Shown one piece after another: positions 8,639 to 16,892 of a stretch of 26,517 nt of DNA. Each line of letters opens with the position of its first letter. The first letter of the stretch is position 1. The notes beneath the pieces are model-generated. The model saw only the letters and a list, made by a program, of their open reading frames with translations. It had not been told where the DNA came from and searched no databases. Source of the DNA: B4-G1 sp964393895 (GTDB lineage Bacteria > Chloroflexota > Anaerolineae > B4-G1); NCBI GenBank assembly GCA_964393895.1, contig CAYMWP010000056.1, positions 1 to 26,517 of the forward strand, in the 5' to 3' direction. The position numbers and the translations under genes were made by a program.

Positions 8639-9061
8639 ATGAGCGATACGCACTTTGAGCCAATAATCCTGGCCTTCTGCTGCCGCCACTGCGCCTACGC
8701 CGCCGCCGACCTGGCGGGCGGTATGCGCATCCAGTACCCGTCCAACATACGCATCGTCGAGGTGCCCTGTTCGGGCCGGGTGGAGGTGACAGAGATCCTC
8801 CACGCTTTTGAGCGCGGCGTGGACGGCGTGATGGTGGCCGGCTGACTGGAGGGGGATTGCCATTACCTGGAAGGTAATCTCAACGCCAAACGGAGAGTCA
8901 AGTACGTCGCCGACCTGCTCGACCAGATCGGGCTGGGCGGGGAGCGCGTCTCGATGGTGAATCTGTCCTCGGCGATGGGGGCGCAGTTTGCCGAGATGGT
9001 GACAGAGAAAACGCAAAAAGTGCGGGAACTAGGCCCTAACCCGCTGAGGAACGAGCAATGA
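8639..9061 (+). CDS. mvhD: MvhD-like subunit (copy 2), predicted selenoprotein
   Basis: The frame encodes 140 residues only if the TGA at 8843-8845 is read as an amino acid. Up to it the protein is a normal MvhD: CxxC at residues 15 and 18, PCSG at 44, then GVDGVMVAG. After it the same frame continues for 71 codons with GDCHYLEGN and the family's C-terminal half, ending RELGPNPL. The TGA (residue 69) stands exactly where the two other MvhD copies in this window have Cys (GCPIGNC and GCHPGDC). VhuD, the MvhD homologue of methanogens, is a known selenoprotein, and a SECIS-like hairpin follows here. ATG 8639 lies one base after the stop of the HdrA-NfnB-HdrA gene, so translation is probably coupled. 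A premature stop giving a dead fragment is the alternative, but the downstream half is intact and well conserved. Confidence 0.85.
8846..8881 (+). promoter_or_regulatory. SECIS-like hairpin after in-frame UGA
   Basis: Just after the UGA at 8843-8845, ATTACC (8862-8867) can pair with GGTAAT (8873-8878) around the 5-base loop TGGAA. The loop begins 22 bases after the UGA and has G at its second position, which fits the usual bacterial SECIS pattern. An alternative fold pairs GATTGCC (8855-8861) with GGTAATC (8873-8879). It would recruit SelB for selenocysteine insertion. The hairpin also codes for conserved MvhD residues, as expected of bacterial SECIS elements. Confidence 0.65.
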
Positions 9062-9095
9062 TGAATTTACGAATCTATGAACTTAGGAGGTCGCA

Positions 9096-9800
9096 ATGAT
9101 AGTTGGTGAACAAAAGCCACTCGCAGAGATCATGGAACTGTTGGGTGCAGGAAGCAAGGCGGCTGACGCGAAAAAGGTGCTGGTTGCGGGCTGCGGTACC
9201 TGCGTGACCGTCTGCTTCGCCGGTGGTGAGAAGGAGGTCGGCATCCTGGCCTCCGAACTGCGGATGAAGAGCAAGCTGGACGGCCACCCGATAGAGGTGG
9301 ACGAGGTCACGGTGCAGCGCCAGTGCGAGTGGGAATATCTGGACGCGCTGGAAGAGCAATTGAAAGAGTACGACGTGGTCCTCAGCCTGGCCTGCGGCAT
9401 CGGCGTGCAGGCGATGAACGAGCGCTTCCCCGACGTCGTCACATTGCCTGGGATCAATACCACGTCCCTGAGCCTGCCGGTGGAGCAGGGGGTGTGGGAG
9501 GAGCGCTGCCAGGCCTGCGGTGACTGCATCCTGGGCCTTACCCTTGGCATCTGCCCCATTGCCCGCTGCTCCAAACAATTGCTCAACGGGCCGTGCGGCG
9601 GCTCCCAGAATGGAGTGTGCGAGGTGGACCCGGACATACCCTGCGCCTGGCAACTGATTTGGGAGCGAGCGATCAAGTTTGACAGAATGGACGACTTGCT
9701 CAAGATTCAACCTCCCAAGAACTGGTCAACCAGTCGCGATGGCGGTCCCCGCAAGATCGTGCGCGACGACCTGCGACTCGCCGAAGAGGAGATAGAGTGA
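9096..9800 (+). CDS. metV: MetV-like zinc/Fe-S subunit of methylenetetrahydrofolate reductase
   Basis: This 234-residue protein resembles MetV, the partner of MetF in acetogens and other Wood-Ljungdahl bacteria. The family's Cys-rich C-terminal half is clear: ERCQACGDC (138, 141, 144), GICPIARC (153, 158), NGPCGGS (167), then Cys 175 and 183. The N-terminal half has Cys 33, 36 and 40 in AGCGTCVTVC. MetV is thought to hold metal or Fe-S centres that pass electrons to the MetF flavin. AGGAGG at 9085-9090 fits ATG 9096 well. Its stop overlaps the metF start, so the two subunits are probably made in equal amounts. Confidence 0.92.
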   Translation: MIVGEQKPLAEIMELLGAGSKAADAKKVLVAGCGTCVTVCFAGGEKEVGILASELRMKSKLDGHPIEVDEVTVQRQCEWEYLDALEEQLKEYDVVLSLACGIGVQAMNERFPDVVTLPGINTTSLSLPVEQGVWEERCQACGDCILGLTLGICPIARCSKQLLNGPCGGSQNGVCEVDPDIPCAWQLIWERAIKFDRMDDLLKIQPPKNWSTSRDGGPRKIVRDDLRLAEEEIE

Positions 9801-10801
9801 TGACAGAGGAACGAAAAAACGGATACAAATCGGGCAGTAACCTGGAAAAAGTCCTGCGGGCGGGTCACTTTGCGGCGACTGGCGAACTGGGGCCGCCACA
9901 GGGGGCCGACCCGGAGGAAATTCTCCACAAGGCGCGTCTGCTGGAAGGGGCGGTGGACGCGGTCAACATCACCGACAACCAGACCGCCGTCGTCCGTATG
10001 TCCAGCATTGCCTCAGGAGTGTTGGCGATGCGCGCGGGGCTGGAACCGACGGTGCAGATGACGTGCCGCGACCGCAACCGGCTGGCGATTCAGTCCGACC
10101 TTTTGGGAGCCTATGGCCTGGGAGCGCGCAACCTGCTGTGCCTGACCGGCGACCATCAGGTCTTTGGCAACCACCCCACGGCCAAGAACGTGCACGACCT
10201 GGACTCGGTGCAGTTGATCCGCATGGTCAAGGATATGCGGGACGAGAACATTTTCCAGTGTGGGGAAGAGATCAAGGCCGGGGCGCCGCGTTTCTTCATC
10301 GGCGCGGCCATCAACCCCTTTGCCGACCCCTTCGAGTTCCGCCCTTACCGCCTGGCCAAAAAGGTCGCCGCTGGCGTGGACTTTATCCAGACCCAATTGA
10401 TCTATGACATTCCCCGCTTCCGCGAGTTTATGAAAAAAGTGGTCGAGATGGGGCTGCACGAAAAGGTCTACATCCTGGCCGGCGTCGGGCCCCTCAAGTC
10501 GGCGGGGATGGCCCGCTACATGCGAGACAAAGTGCCGGGTATGATCGTTCAGGATCAGTACGTGGACCGCATGGCGGCAGCGATCAAGGGTATCCCCAAG
10601 GAAGAGAAAAAAGCCCGGCGGGAAGCCTTGCAAAAGACAGGAATCGAGATTTGCATCGAGCAAATTCAAGAGATCCGCGAGATCGAGGGAGTGGCCGGCG
10701 TGCACATTATGGCCGTCGAGTGGGAAGCGGCAGTGCGCCCCATCGTCGAAGGGGCCGGTCTGCTGCCCCGCCCACAGGTAGCGGATAAAGAACATCCGTA
10801 G
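9800..10801 (+). CDS. metF: Methylenetetrahydrofolate reductase, MetF
   Basis: This 333-residue TIM-barrel flavoprotein of the MetF family reduces methylene-THF to methyl-THF. Recognisable parts are the N-terminal GELGPP strand, VDAVNITDNQ, the MTCRDRNR region, CLTGDH, FFIGAAINPF, FIQTQLIYD and ILAGVGPL. It lacks any C-terminal NAD(P)H-using extension, so electrons should come through MetV and the Hdr proteins next door, as proposed for the MetFV-Hdr-MvhD complex of Moorella. ATG 9800 shares one base with the metV stop (TGATG). A GTG at 9797 is in frame but less likely. AGAGGAG lies just upstream. Confidence 0.95.
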   Translation: MTEERKNGYKSGSNLEKVLRAGHFAATGELGPPQGADPEEILHKARLLEGAVDAVNITDNQTAVVRMSSIASGVLAMRAGLEPTVQMTCRDRNRLAIQSDLLGAYGLGARNLLCLTGDHQVFGNHPTAKNVHDLDSVQLIRMVKDMRDENIFQCGEEIKAGAPRFFIGAAINPFADPFEFRPYRLAKKVAAGVDFIQTQLIYDIPRFREFMKKVVEMGLHEKVYILAGVGPLKSAGMARYMRDKVPGMIVQDQYVDRMAAAIKGIPKEEKKARREALQKTGIEICIEQIQEIREIEGVAGVHIMAVEWEAAVRPIVEGAGLLPRPQVADKEHP

Positions 10802-10810
10802 GAGACGATA

Positions 10811-12241
10811 ATGGCAACTAGAGAACCTGTGGCCACGAAAACCCTGGCAGAGATCGTCGAGCGCGAGAATGGCTCGAACGTCTACCTCTGCTACCAGTGC
10901 ATCCGCTGTTCGAGCGGGTGTCCGGTGGTGGAGCATATGGATCTGATGCCCAACCAGGTGATGCGCGCCATCCAATTCGACGACGAAAGCGTCCTGGAGG
11001 CCAAGACCCCCTGGATCTGCGCCGCCTGCCAGACCTGCACCACCCACTGCCCGCAAGGGCTGGACATCGCCGGTGTGATGGACGTACTGCGCATCGAAAC
11101 GCGCCGGCGCAAGATCAAACCGCCCGTGTCGGAGGTGGAACTGTTCACCCAGGTCTTTTTGCGCATCATCGGCGCCCTCGGCCGCCTCTACGAGGCCGGG
11201 ATGATGGCGGCGATGAACGTGCTGACGCTTCAGCCGTTCAAGGACATGGATCTGGGTGTGCCAATGATCCTCAAGCACAAGATCCGGCTCCTACCCGAGT
11301 TCATCCGTCCTTCCAAACGAGTGAAACCGATTGAGGCCAGTGTCAGTGAGGCGGCGAATGCCATCGCCTACTACCCGGGCTGCTCGCTGGAATCCACCGC
11401 CACCGAATTCGACCATACCTTCCGGCACGTGTGCGAGGCGCTGGATCTAAAGTTGGTCGAGCCGCCCGGCTGGGTCTGCTGCGGCTCCACCCCCGCTCAC
11501 ACCACCGACCCTGTGTTGGCGGGCTACTATGCGATCGTCAACCTCTCCCTCGCCGAGCGAATGGGACTGGATCAGATGGTCGCTCCCTGCCTGGGTTGCT
11601 ATCAGCGCTTTCGGGCCGGCGCCCACGAGATGGAACGGGATCCCGAACTGGCCGCAAAGGTGGTTCAGAAAGTGAGAGCCAAGATAGGGTACGAGTACCA
11701 GGGCACCGTCGAGGCGTTGCACTCTGTGGAGGCCTTGCTAGAGCGCGTCGGGTTGGACGGCATCCGCGACCAGGTGAAAAAACCGCTAAAGGGGTTGAAA
11801 GTGGCCTCCTACTATGGCTGCGCCACGACCCGGCCCCCCAAGTACACCGGTTCCGCAAACCCCGAGAACCCCACCTGTATGGACGACGTCGTGCGCGCTC
11901 TGGGAGGGGAACCGGTGGAGTGGTCGTACAAGACCGACTGCTGCGGGGGCAGCCTGGGGATCTCGCGGACCCCTGTGGCGCTGGAACTCTCCGCCAAGAT
12001 ACTCGAGAACGCTCACGCCTGCGGCGCCGATATCATGATCACCGCCTGCCCGCTGTGCCAGGTGAACGTGGAAAGCCGCCAGGTGCAGATGGACCTGGGG
12101 TTCGAACTGCCGGTGCTGTATATCACCCAACTGATGACGCTGGCCTTTGGCATGGAGGAAAAGAAAGCCGAACTGAACAAGAATATGGTGGATCCCCATC
12201 CGGTACTCGGGGAACGAGGGATTGTCAGCGCCAAATCTTGA
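10811..12241 (+). CDS. hdrCB: HdrC-HdrB fusion, Fe-S/CCG-domain protein
   Basis: This 476-residue protein joins HdrC and HdrB. The HdrC part has two [4Fe-4S] motifs: Cys 27, 30, 33, 37 and Cys 70, 73, 76, 80. The HdrB part starts near residue 185 with two complete CCG domains: Cys 191, 223-224, 260, 263 and Cys 337, 377-378, 413, 416. In methanogens, HdrB CCG domains bind the noncubane clusters that split the heterodisulfide. In bacteria without CoM/CoB the same parts carry electrons to another acceptor, here most likely MetFV, since the gene follows metF by 9 bases. AGGAG sits before ATG 10811. HdrA partners are the two large fusions upstream. It is soluble, with no membrane segment seen. 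Confidence 0.92.
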   Translation: MATREPVATKTLAEIVERENGSNVYLCYQCIRCSSGCPVVEHMDLMPNQVMRAIQFDDESVLEAKTPWICAACQTCTTHCPQGLDIAGVMDVLRIETRRRKIKPPVSEVELFTQVFLRIIGALGRLYEAGMMAAMNVLTLQPFKDMDLGVPMILKHKIRLLPEFIRPSKRVKPIEASVSEAANAIAYYPGCSLESTATEFDHTFRHVCEALDLKLVEPPGWVCCGSTPAHTTDPVLAGYYAIVNLSLAERMGLDQMVAPCLGCYQRFRAGAHEMERDPELAAKVVQKVRAKIGYEYQGTVEALHSVEALLERVGLDGIRDQVKKPLKGLKVASYYGCATTRPPKYTGSANPENPTCMDDVVRALGGEPVEWSYKTDCCGGSLGISRTPVALELSAKILENAHACGADIMITACPLCQVNVESRQVQMDLGFELPVLYITQLMTLAFGMEEKKAELNKNMVDPHPVLGERGIVSAKS

Positions 12242-12309
12242 GAAGCATCACTGCACTGATATGAGCTGCGTTCACAAGTAACGACCTGCTTACGCGGGGA
12301 GGAGATACA

Positions 12310-13089
12310 GTGACTCAATTGAACAAGATCGCCGTCAGCGGCAAAGGGGGCGTGGGCAAGACCACCCTCTCGGCCCTGCTGGCCCACATCTACGCCCAAC
12401 AAGGGCGCAACGTGATCGCTATTGACGCGGACCCGGCCGGAGGGTTGGCCGAGGCGCTGGGCTTTCCGCCCGAGATGGTCGCTCGGGTCACGCCGGTGGC
12501 CGAGATGGAGGATCTGATCTATGAGCGCACGGGGGCCAAGCCCGGCGCCTCTGGCGGCTTTTTCACCATCAACCCTCGCGTGGACGACATCCCCGACCGC
12601 TTCAGCGTCTCACACCGGGGGATTCGCTTCCTGCGGCTAGGCTCCATCGAGGCCGGCGGCAGCGGCTGCATTTGCCCCGAGAGCGCGCTGCTCAAAGCGT
12701 TGATCACTCACTTGATCCTCTACCGGGACGAGATGCTGATCCTAGATATGGAGGCCGGCGTCGAGCACCTGGGCCGGGCGACGGCTCAAGCAGTGGACGC
12801 TTTCCTGGTCATATTGGAGCCGGGGCGGCGCAGCCTGGATACAGCCAGGCGCGTGCGCCAGTTGGCCGGTGACATTGGCATTGACCGGGTCTACGCGGTG
12901 GGCAACAAGGTGCGAGGGGAAAGTGATTGGGATTTCCTCCAGGCTGAAAGCCCCGTGCCCGTGCTCGGCTATCTCTCCGCCAACCCGGAACTGACCGAGG
13001 CGGATATGCGAGGAAACGGCGTTTTCGACGCCGTTCCCCAGGCGGTCGAGGAAGCGCGTAAAATAGTGGCGGCGTTGGAGACGCTGTGA
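12310..13089 (+). CDS. cooC: CooC-like nickel-insertion ATPase
   Basis: This 259-residue P-loop ATPase is of the MinD/CooC type. It has the deviant Walker A motif GKGGVGKTT at residues 11-19, IDADPAGG near 38, a CxC pair at 120 and 122 as in CooC metal binding, and a LILDMEAGVEHLGR Walker B-like stretch. CooC and its relative AcsF load nickel into CO dehydrogenase or acetyl-CoA synthase. No CODH/ACS gene is inside the window, so the client may be coded beyond it. The GTG start at 12310 is chosen for the strong GGGGAGGAG before it and the conserved N-terminus. The 68-base gap before it may mark a new transcription or translation unit. Confidence 0.88.
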   Translation: MTQLNKIAVSGKGGVGKTTLSALLAHIYAQQGRNVIAIDADPAGGLAEALGFPPEMVARVTPVAEMEDLIYERTGAKPGASGGFFTINPRVDDIPDRFSVSHRGIRFLRLGSIEAGGSGCICPESALLKALITHLILYRDEMLILDMEAGVEHLGRATAQAVDAFLVILEPGRRSLDTARRVRQLAGDIGIDRVYAVGNKVRGESDWDFLQAESPVPVLGYLSANPELTEADMRGNGVFDAVPQAVEEARKIVAALETL

Positions 13090-13838
13090 ATGATCCGGTG
13101 AGGCAACTGGCGGCAATAGCGCTCGCCTGCGTCGTCAATGCACTGCTGATCCTTACAGCCTACGCCGATGACATACCTCCGGCGGCGTTCGTGGAAGGCG
13201 TCGTCGGCCATCCTCAGGAACACAACCTCAGCTGCGAATCCCGCTCGGCGACGGACCTGTCCGCTTTTTGGGGAGTGCTGTTTTCCGAGGACGACTTTTT
13301 CCGTCGCCTGCCCAAGTCCGACAATCCCTACCGGGGCTTTTTGGGCGACGTAGACCTGCCGCCGGGAAGCATGCCGCCCGCCGGTTACGGCGTCTACGCC
13401 GGCCCAGTCGCGGCCAATCTGCGCAGTTTTGGGCTGGACGCGCAAGCCCGGCAGGAGTGGAACCTGGAAGACTTGAAGGCGGAACTGGCAGCCGGACGGG
13501 CAGCCATCCTGTGGGCGACCTACGACATGCAATTACCGGGCGCGGAGACCTGGACGTCGTCAGATGGTGCGACCTCTGTCGTCGTGCAGTGGCAGCATAC
13601 CTTCATCGCCGTCGGCTATGATGATGCCCCTGACGGGGGTGGCGTTTACCTGGTGGACGCCTACGATGGCGTGACCAAGCACTTTTCCTACGAAGCGTTT
13701 GTCCCCGCCTGGGATCAATTGGGCCGCCAGGCAGTGACGGTGACAGGCCCATCGAGCCGACCGAGGTGGCAGACAATAGAGATGGGCGGACAAGAGCTTT
13801 TTGTCGTTGATGGCCGATGGCCAGTCGGCCCAGAGTGA
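13086..13838 (+). CDS. Secreted C39-like cysteine peptidase-fold protein
   Basis: This 250-residue protein resembles the Peptidase_C39_2 family. A likely signal peptide covers residues 8-27 (hydrophobic, ending TAYA). After it come a possible active-site Gln-Cys pair (Q44, C50 in PQEHNLSC), a GPVAANLRSFGL helix, a histidine at 171 (QHTFIAVGYD) and an aspartate at 191 (YLVDAYDG), which together match a C39 catalytic set. The substrate is unknown. The GTG start overlaps the cooC stop by 4 bases (GTGA), which gives coupling to cooC though no functional link is obvious. The Cys-His-Asp assignment is by pattern only. Confidence 0.7.
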   Translation: MNDPVRQLAAIALACVVNALLILTAYADDIPPAAFVEGVVGHPQEHNLSCESRSATDLSAFWGVLFSEDDFFRRLPKSDNPYRGFLGDVDLPPGSMPPAGYGVYAGPVAANLRSFGLDAQARQEWNLEDLKAELAAGRAAILWATYDMQLPGAETWTSSDGATSVVVQWQHTFIAVGYDDAPDGGGVYLVDAYDGVTKHFSYEAFVPAWDQLGRQAVTVTGPSSRPRWQTIEMGGQELFVVDGRWPVGPE

Positions 13839-13856
13839 AAATCAGGGAGGAATGAT

Positions 13857-14726
13857 ATGAACGATCTAACCGAGTCTTTCGTCGAACTGGTGCGCCGGGC
13901 GTCAACCGACCTGCCGGCGGACGTGGAGGCTGCGCTGCGGGCGGCCCAGGCCCGTGAGGAGCCTGGCTCTGCGGCGGCCGGCGCGCTGGGAGCTATTTTG
14001 GAGAACGTGGCGTTGGCGCGGGCCAACTCCACCCCCGTCTGCCAGGATACAGGCACGCCCATTTTCTACGTGTCTCACCCCCAGGAAGCGAGTACACGTG
14101 AGTTGCGGGCGCAGATTGAGGCAGCCGTGGCCGAGGCCACCGCTCGCGCCTACCTGCGACCCAACGCCGTGGACTCGCTCACCGGCCGCAACAGTGGGAA
14201 CAACCTGGGGACAGGATACCCAACTTTTCATTTCGAGGAATGGGAAGAGGACCATTTACGGGTGGATCTGCTTCTCAAGGGCGGCGGGAGCGAGAACGTG
14301 GGCGCGCAGTACAAACTCCCATACAGCCCACTGGAGGCCGGGCGCGACCTGGAAGGCGTGCGCCGGGTGATCCTGGACGCGGTCTACCAGGCGCAAGGGA
14401 AAGGATGCGCGCCGGGCGTGCTGGGGATTGCCCTGGGCAGCGACCGAGGCTACGGCTACGTCCACGCCAAGGAACAACTCTTCCGCCCGCTGGACGATGT
14501 GAATCCGGCACCGGAGCTGGCAGCGTTAGAAGAGCGTTTGATGCACGATTGCAACGAACTGGACATCGGGCCGATGGGCTTTGGAGGGAAGACTACTGTC
14601 TTTGGCGTCAAGATCGGGGCCTATCACCGCCTCCCGGCATGTTACTTTGTCAGCATTGCCTACAACTGCTGGGCCTGCCGGCGGGCGCAGATGACGGTGC
14701 AAGATGGAAAGGTGGAGTACGCATAA
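13857..14726 (+). CDS. fumA: Class I Fe-S fumarate hydratase, alpha subunit
   Basis: This 289-residue protein matches the N-terminal domain of oxygen-sensitive class I fumarase (two-subunit form). The cluster cysteines are likely C62 (PVCQDTGTP), C184 (GKGCAPG) and C271 (YNCWAC). Other family signs are GTGYPTFHF, LLKGGGSENVG and GPMGFGGKTTVFG. Class I alpha and beta subunits are also used by L-tartrate dehydratase, so fumarate is the probable but not certain substrate. AGGGAGG precedes ATG 13857. The beta subunit follows with a one-base overlap. Next to Kor genes it suggests a TCA cycle segment between malate and 2-oxoglutarate. Confidence 0.9.
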   Translation: MNDLTESFVELVRRASTDLPADVEAALRAAQAREEPGSAAAGALGAILENVALARANSTPVCQDTGTPIFYVSHPQEASTRELRAQIEAAVAEATARAYLRPNAVDSLTGRNSGNNLGTGYPTFHFEEWEEDHLRVDLLLKGGGSENVGAQYKLPYSPLEAGRDLEGVRRVILDAVYQAQGKGCAPGVLGIALGSDRGYGYVHAKEQLFRPLDDVNPAPELAALEERLMHDCNELDIGPMGFGGKTTVFGVKIGAYHRLPACYFVSIAYNCWACRRAQMTVQDGKVEYA

Positions 14727-15352
14727 TGGCAACTTATGACCTGACAATTCCGATTTCTGAACAAGACATCCGCGCCCTCCACGTCGGCGACACGGTCTAC
14801 CTCTCCGGCGTGATGACCACCGGCCGGGATGCGGCGCACAAGTACCTGATCGAAAATTTTATCCGCGCCGACAAGGTCCCCGCGAGCGAAGAGGCGCTAT
14901 ACGAGGAACTGCAACGGTTGCTCAAGGGAGGCGTCATCTATCATTGCGGGCCGGTCGTGCGGCAGGACGAGGATGGCAAGTGGCACTTTGTTGCCGCTGG
15001 GCCGACCACCTCCATCCGCGAGGAGCCTTACGAGGCCGACGTCATCGCTCACTTTGGTATGCGGGGCGTCATCGGTAAGGGCGGCATGGGGCCAAACACA
15101 CTCATCGCCTGCCGCGAACACGGCGCGGTCTACTTTCACGCCGTGGGTGGCGCGGCTTCCCTCATCGCCGACGCCGTCAAAGAGGTAGTAGCCGTCTACA
15201 AGAAGGACGAGTTTGGTGTACCGGAGGCGTTCTGGATCATCCGCGTCGAGCGCTTCCCGGTGGTGGTGACTATGGATGCCCATGGGCAAAGCATCCACGC
15301 TGAGGTGGAAGCGGTGTCACAGGCAGCGTTGGAGCGGTTGGTTGGCGGTTAG
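14726..15352 (+). CDS. fumB: Class I Fe-S fumarate hydratase, beta subunit
   Basis: This 208-residue protein matches the C-terminal domain of class I fumarase. Visible signs are VYLSGVMTTGRDAAHK near the N-terminus, the GPTTSIREEPY loop, the MRGVIGKGGMG motif and the YFHAVGGAASLIAD segment. It forms the active enzyme with the alpha subunit just upstream. ATG 14726 shares one base with the alpha stop codon (TAATG), so translation is coupled. The name fumB here means beta subunit, not the E. coli isozyme. Confidence 0.9.
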   Translation: MATYDLTIPISEQDIRALHVGDTVYLSGVMTTGRDAAHKYLIENFIRADKVPASEEALYEELQRLLKGGVIYHCGPVVRQDEDGKWHFVAAGPTTSIREEPYEADVIAHFGMRGVIGKGGMGPNTLIACREHGAVYFHAVGGAASLIADAVKEVVAVYKKDEFGVPEAFWIIRVERFPVVVTMDAHGQSIHAEVEAVSQAALERLVGG

Positions 15353-15387
15353 CAGTACCGCCCTACATAAGGATTGGAGAGACCAAC

Positions 15388-15663
15388 GTGAAATACTGGA
15401 GAGAGCCGCTGGACCTAAAGGACATCCGTGTGCCGCACGGCGAGGTCCACGTGCTGACCGAGCGGTGCAAGGGCTGTGGCTGGTGCATCGAGTTTTGCCG
15501 GCGCGGCGTACTGGAAGTCTCGGATGAGATCAACACCAAAGGCTATCATCCGCCCAAGGCAATCAAGTCAGAGGCGTGCGTCAGTTGTGGCTTGTGCGAG
15601 CTTTTGTGCCCCGAGTTCGCTATCTATGTGGTGGAGACGGAAGGGGAGGCGACGCTGCTATGA
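15388..15663 (+). CDS. korD: 2-oxoacid:ferredoxin oxidoreductase, ferredoxin-like delta subunit
   Basis: This 91-residue protein has two [4Fe-4S] motifs, CKGCGWCIEFC near residues 27-37 and CVSCGLCELLC near 63-73, typical of KorD/OorD. It takes electrons from the TPP-containing subunits and passes them to ferredoxin. The first motif lacks the usual Pro after its last Cys (it reads CRRG). GTG 15388 fits the family N-terminus (KYWREPL). Its stop overlaps the korA start (ATGA). Confidence 0.9.
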   Translation: MKYWREPLDLKDIRVPHGEVHVLTERCKGCGWCIEFCRRGVLEVSDEINTKGYHPPKAIKSEACVSCGLCELLCPEFAIYVVETEGEATLL

Positions 15664-16832
15664 AAGGGAGCGAGAATGGGGTGTTGAGCGGCGAGTTCTT
15701 TATGCAGGGAGACATTGCCTGCGCCGAAGGGGCCATTTGCGCTGGCTGCCGCTTCTTCGGCGGCTATCCCATCACGCCGGCCACGGAGGTGGCGCAGCGC
15801 ATGAGTGAGCGGTTACCTCTCGTAGATGGGATGTATATTCAGATGGAGGACGAGTTGGCTTCTATGAACGCCGTCCTAGGCGCGTCATGGGCCGGGCAAA
15901 AGGCGATGACGGCCACCAGTGGGCCGGGTTTCTCGTTGATGATGGAAAATCTGGGGCTGGGTATTATGATGGAGACTCCCTGTGTGCTGGTCAACGTGCA
16001 GCGGGGTGGCCCTTCCACCGGCCTGCCGACGCTGGGGAGCCAGAGCGACATGATGCAGGCGAAGTGGGGATCCCACGGCGACTACTCCATCATCGCCCTG
16101 GCACCATCTTCGCCACAAGAATTGTTCGATCTCACCATCCACGCCTTCAACCTGGCCGAAATCTACCGCACCCCCGTGCTGGTGATGACCGACGCCGAAG
16201 TGGGACATATGACCGAAAAGGTCGTCATTCCACCGCAAGAGGAAATCGAGATTGTGCCTCGGCGCAAGCCCACAGTCCCACCGGAGGAGTACCTGCCCTA
16301 CCGCGTAGCGCCCGGCGAGTGGGTATCCCCGATGGCGGTCGCCGGGGACGGTTATCGCATCCATACCACTGGACTGACCCACGACGAGCGCGGCTATCCG
16401 GCCACCACCGACGACAGCGCCCAGTGGCCATTGGTGCAGCGGCTCATTGACAAGATCGAAAAGAACAGGGACGACATCATCGTGTTGGAAAGAGACGGCT
16501 TGGACGACGCTAAAGTTGCCGTCATCTCCTACGGCATGGCGGCCCGCACTGCCCTGTGGCCGATCCAGATGGCGCGCGACGAGGGCATAAAAGTCGGCCT
16601 GCTGCGACTGGTGACGGTGTGGCCCTTCCCCGACGAGCAAATTCGGGAGCTGGCCGGCCAGGTGGATGGCATAGTAGTGCCAGAGATCAACATGGGGCAG
16701 ATCGTCCGTGAGGTGGAACGCTGCGCGGCGGGCCAGGCAGAGGTGCTCTTGGTGCCGCATCCGGGAGGCGACATCCACGACCCGCAAAAGGTGCTCGACA
16801 GTATTCGCGAGGCGGCAGGCCGTAAGGTGTAG
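15660..16832 (+). CDS. korA: 2-oxoacid:ferredoxin oxidoreductase, alpha subunit
   Basis: This 390-residue protein is the alpha subunit of a Kor/Oor-type enzyme, which oxidises 2-oxoglutarate with CoA to succinyl-CoA or runs in reverse. It has GGYPITPATEV, QMEDELASMNAVLGASWAGQKAMTATSGPG, and the LVNVQRGGPSTGLPTLGSQSD region, which match the family. The gamma domain is a separate gene, as expected for Kor. The start at 15660 overlaps korD by 4 bases. Use of 2-oxoglutarate rather than another 2-oxoacid is inferred from the best-known members and the nearby fumarase. Confidence 0.9.
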   Translation: MKGSENGVLSGEFFMQGDIACAEGAICAGCRFFGGYPITPATEVAQRMSERLPLVDGMYIQMEDELASMNAVLGASWAGQKAMTATSGPGFSLMMENLGLGIMMETPCVLVNVQRGGPSTGLPTLGSQSDMMQAKWGSHGDYSIIALAPSSPQELFDLTIHAFNLAEIYRTPVLVMTDAEVGHMTEKVVIPPQEEIEIVPRRKPTVPPEEYLPYRVAPGEWVSPMAVAGDGYRIHTTGLTHDERGYPATTDDSAQWPLVQRLIDKIEKNRDDIIVLERDGLDDAKVAVISYGMAARTALWPIQMARDEGIKVGLLRLVTVWPFPDEQIRELAGQVDGIVVPEINMGQIVREVERCAAGQAEVLLVPHPGGDIHDPQKVLDSIREAAGRKV

Positions 16833-16892
16833 CTTTGCCATCCTTAATGCTAAGCCTACATTTCGCACTTTGAGATCTCTCGTGCGGGCGGG

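Noticed and set aside
8843..8845. UGA as a true stop that truncates mvhD copy 2
   Set aside because: The same frame goes on for 71 codons with conserved MvhD residues, and the site aligns with Cys in two paralogues; a recent nonsense mutation is less likely but not excluded.
10013..11278. Long minus-strand open frame of about 420 codons
   Set aside because: It lies opposite metF and hdrCB, shows no family signs and is rich in His/Gln/Asp as expected of an antisense shadow in GC-rich DNA.
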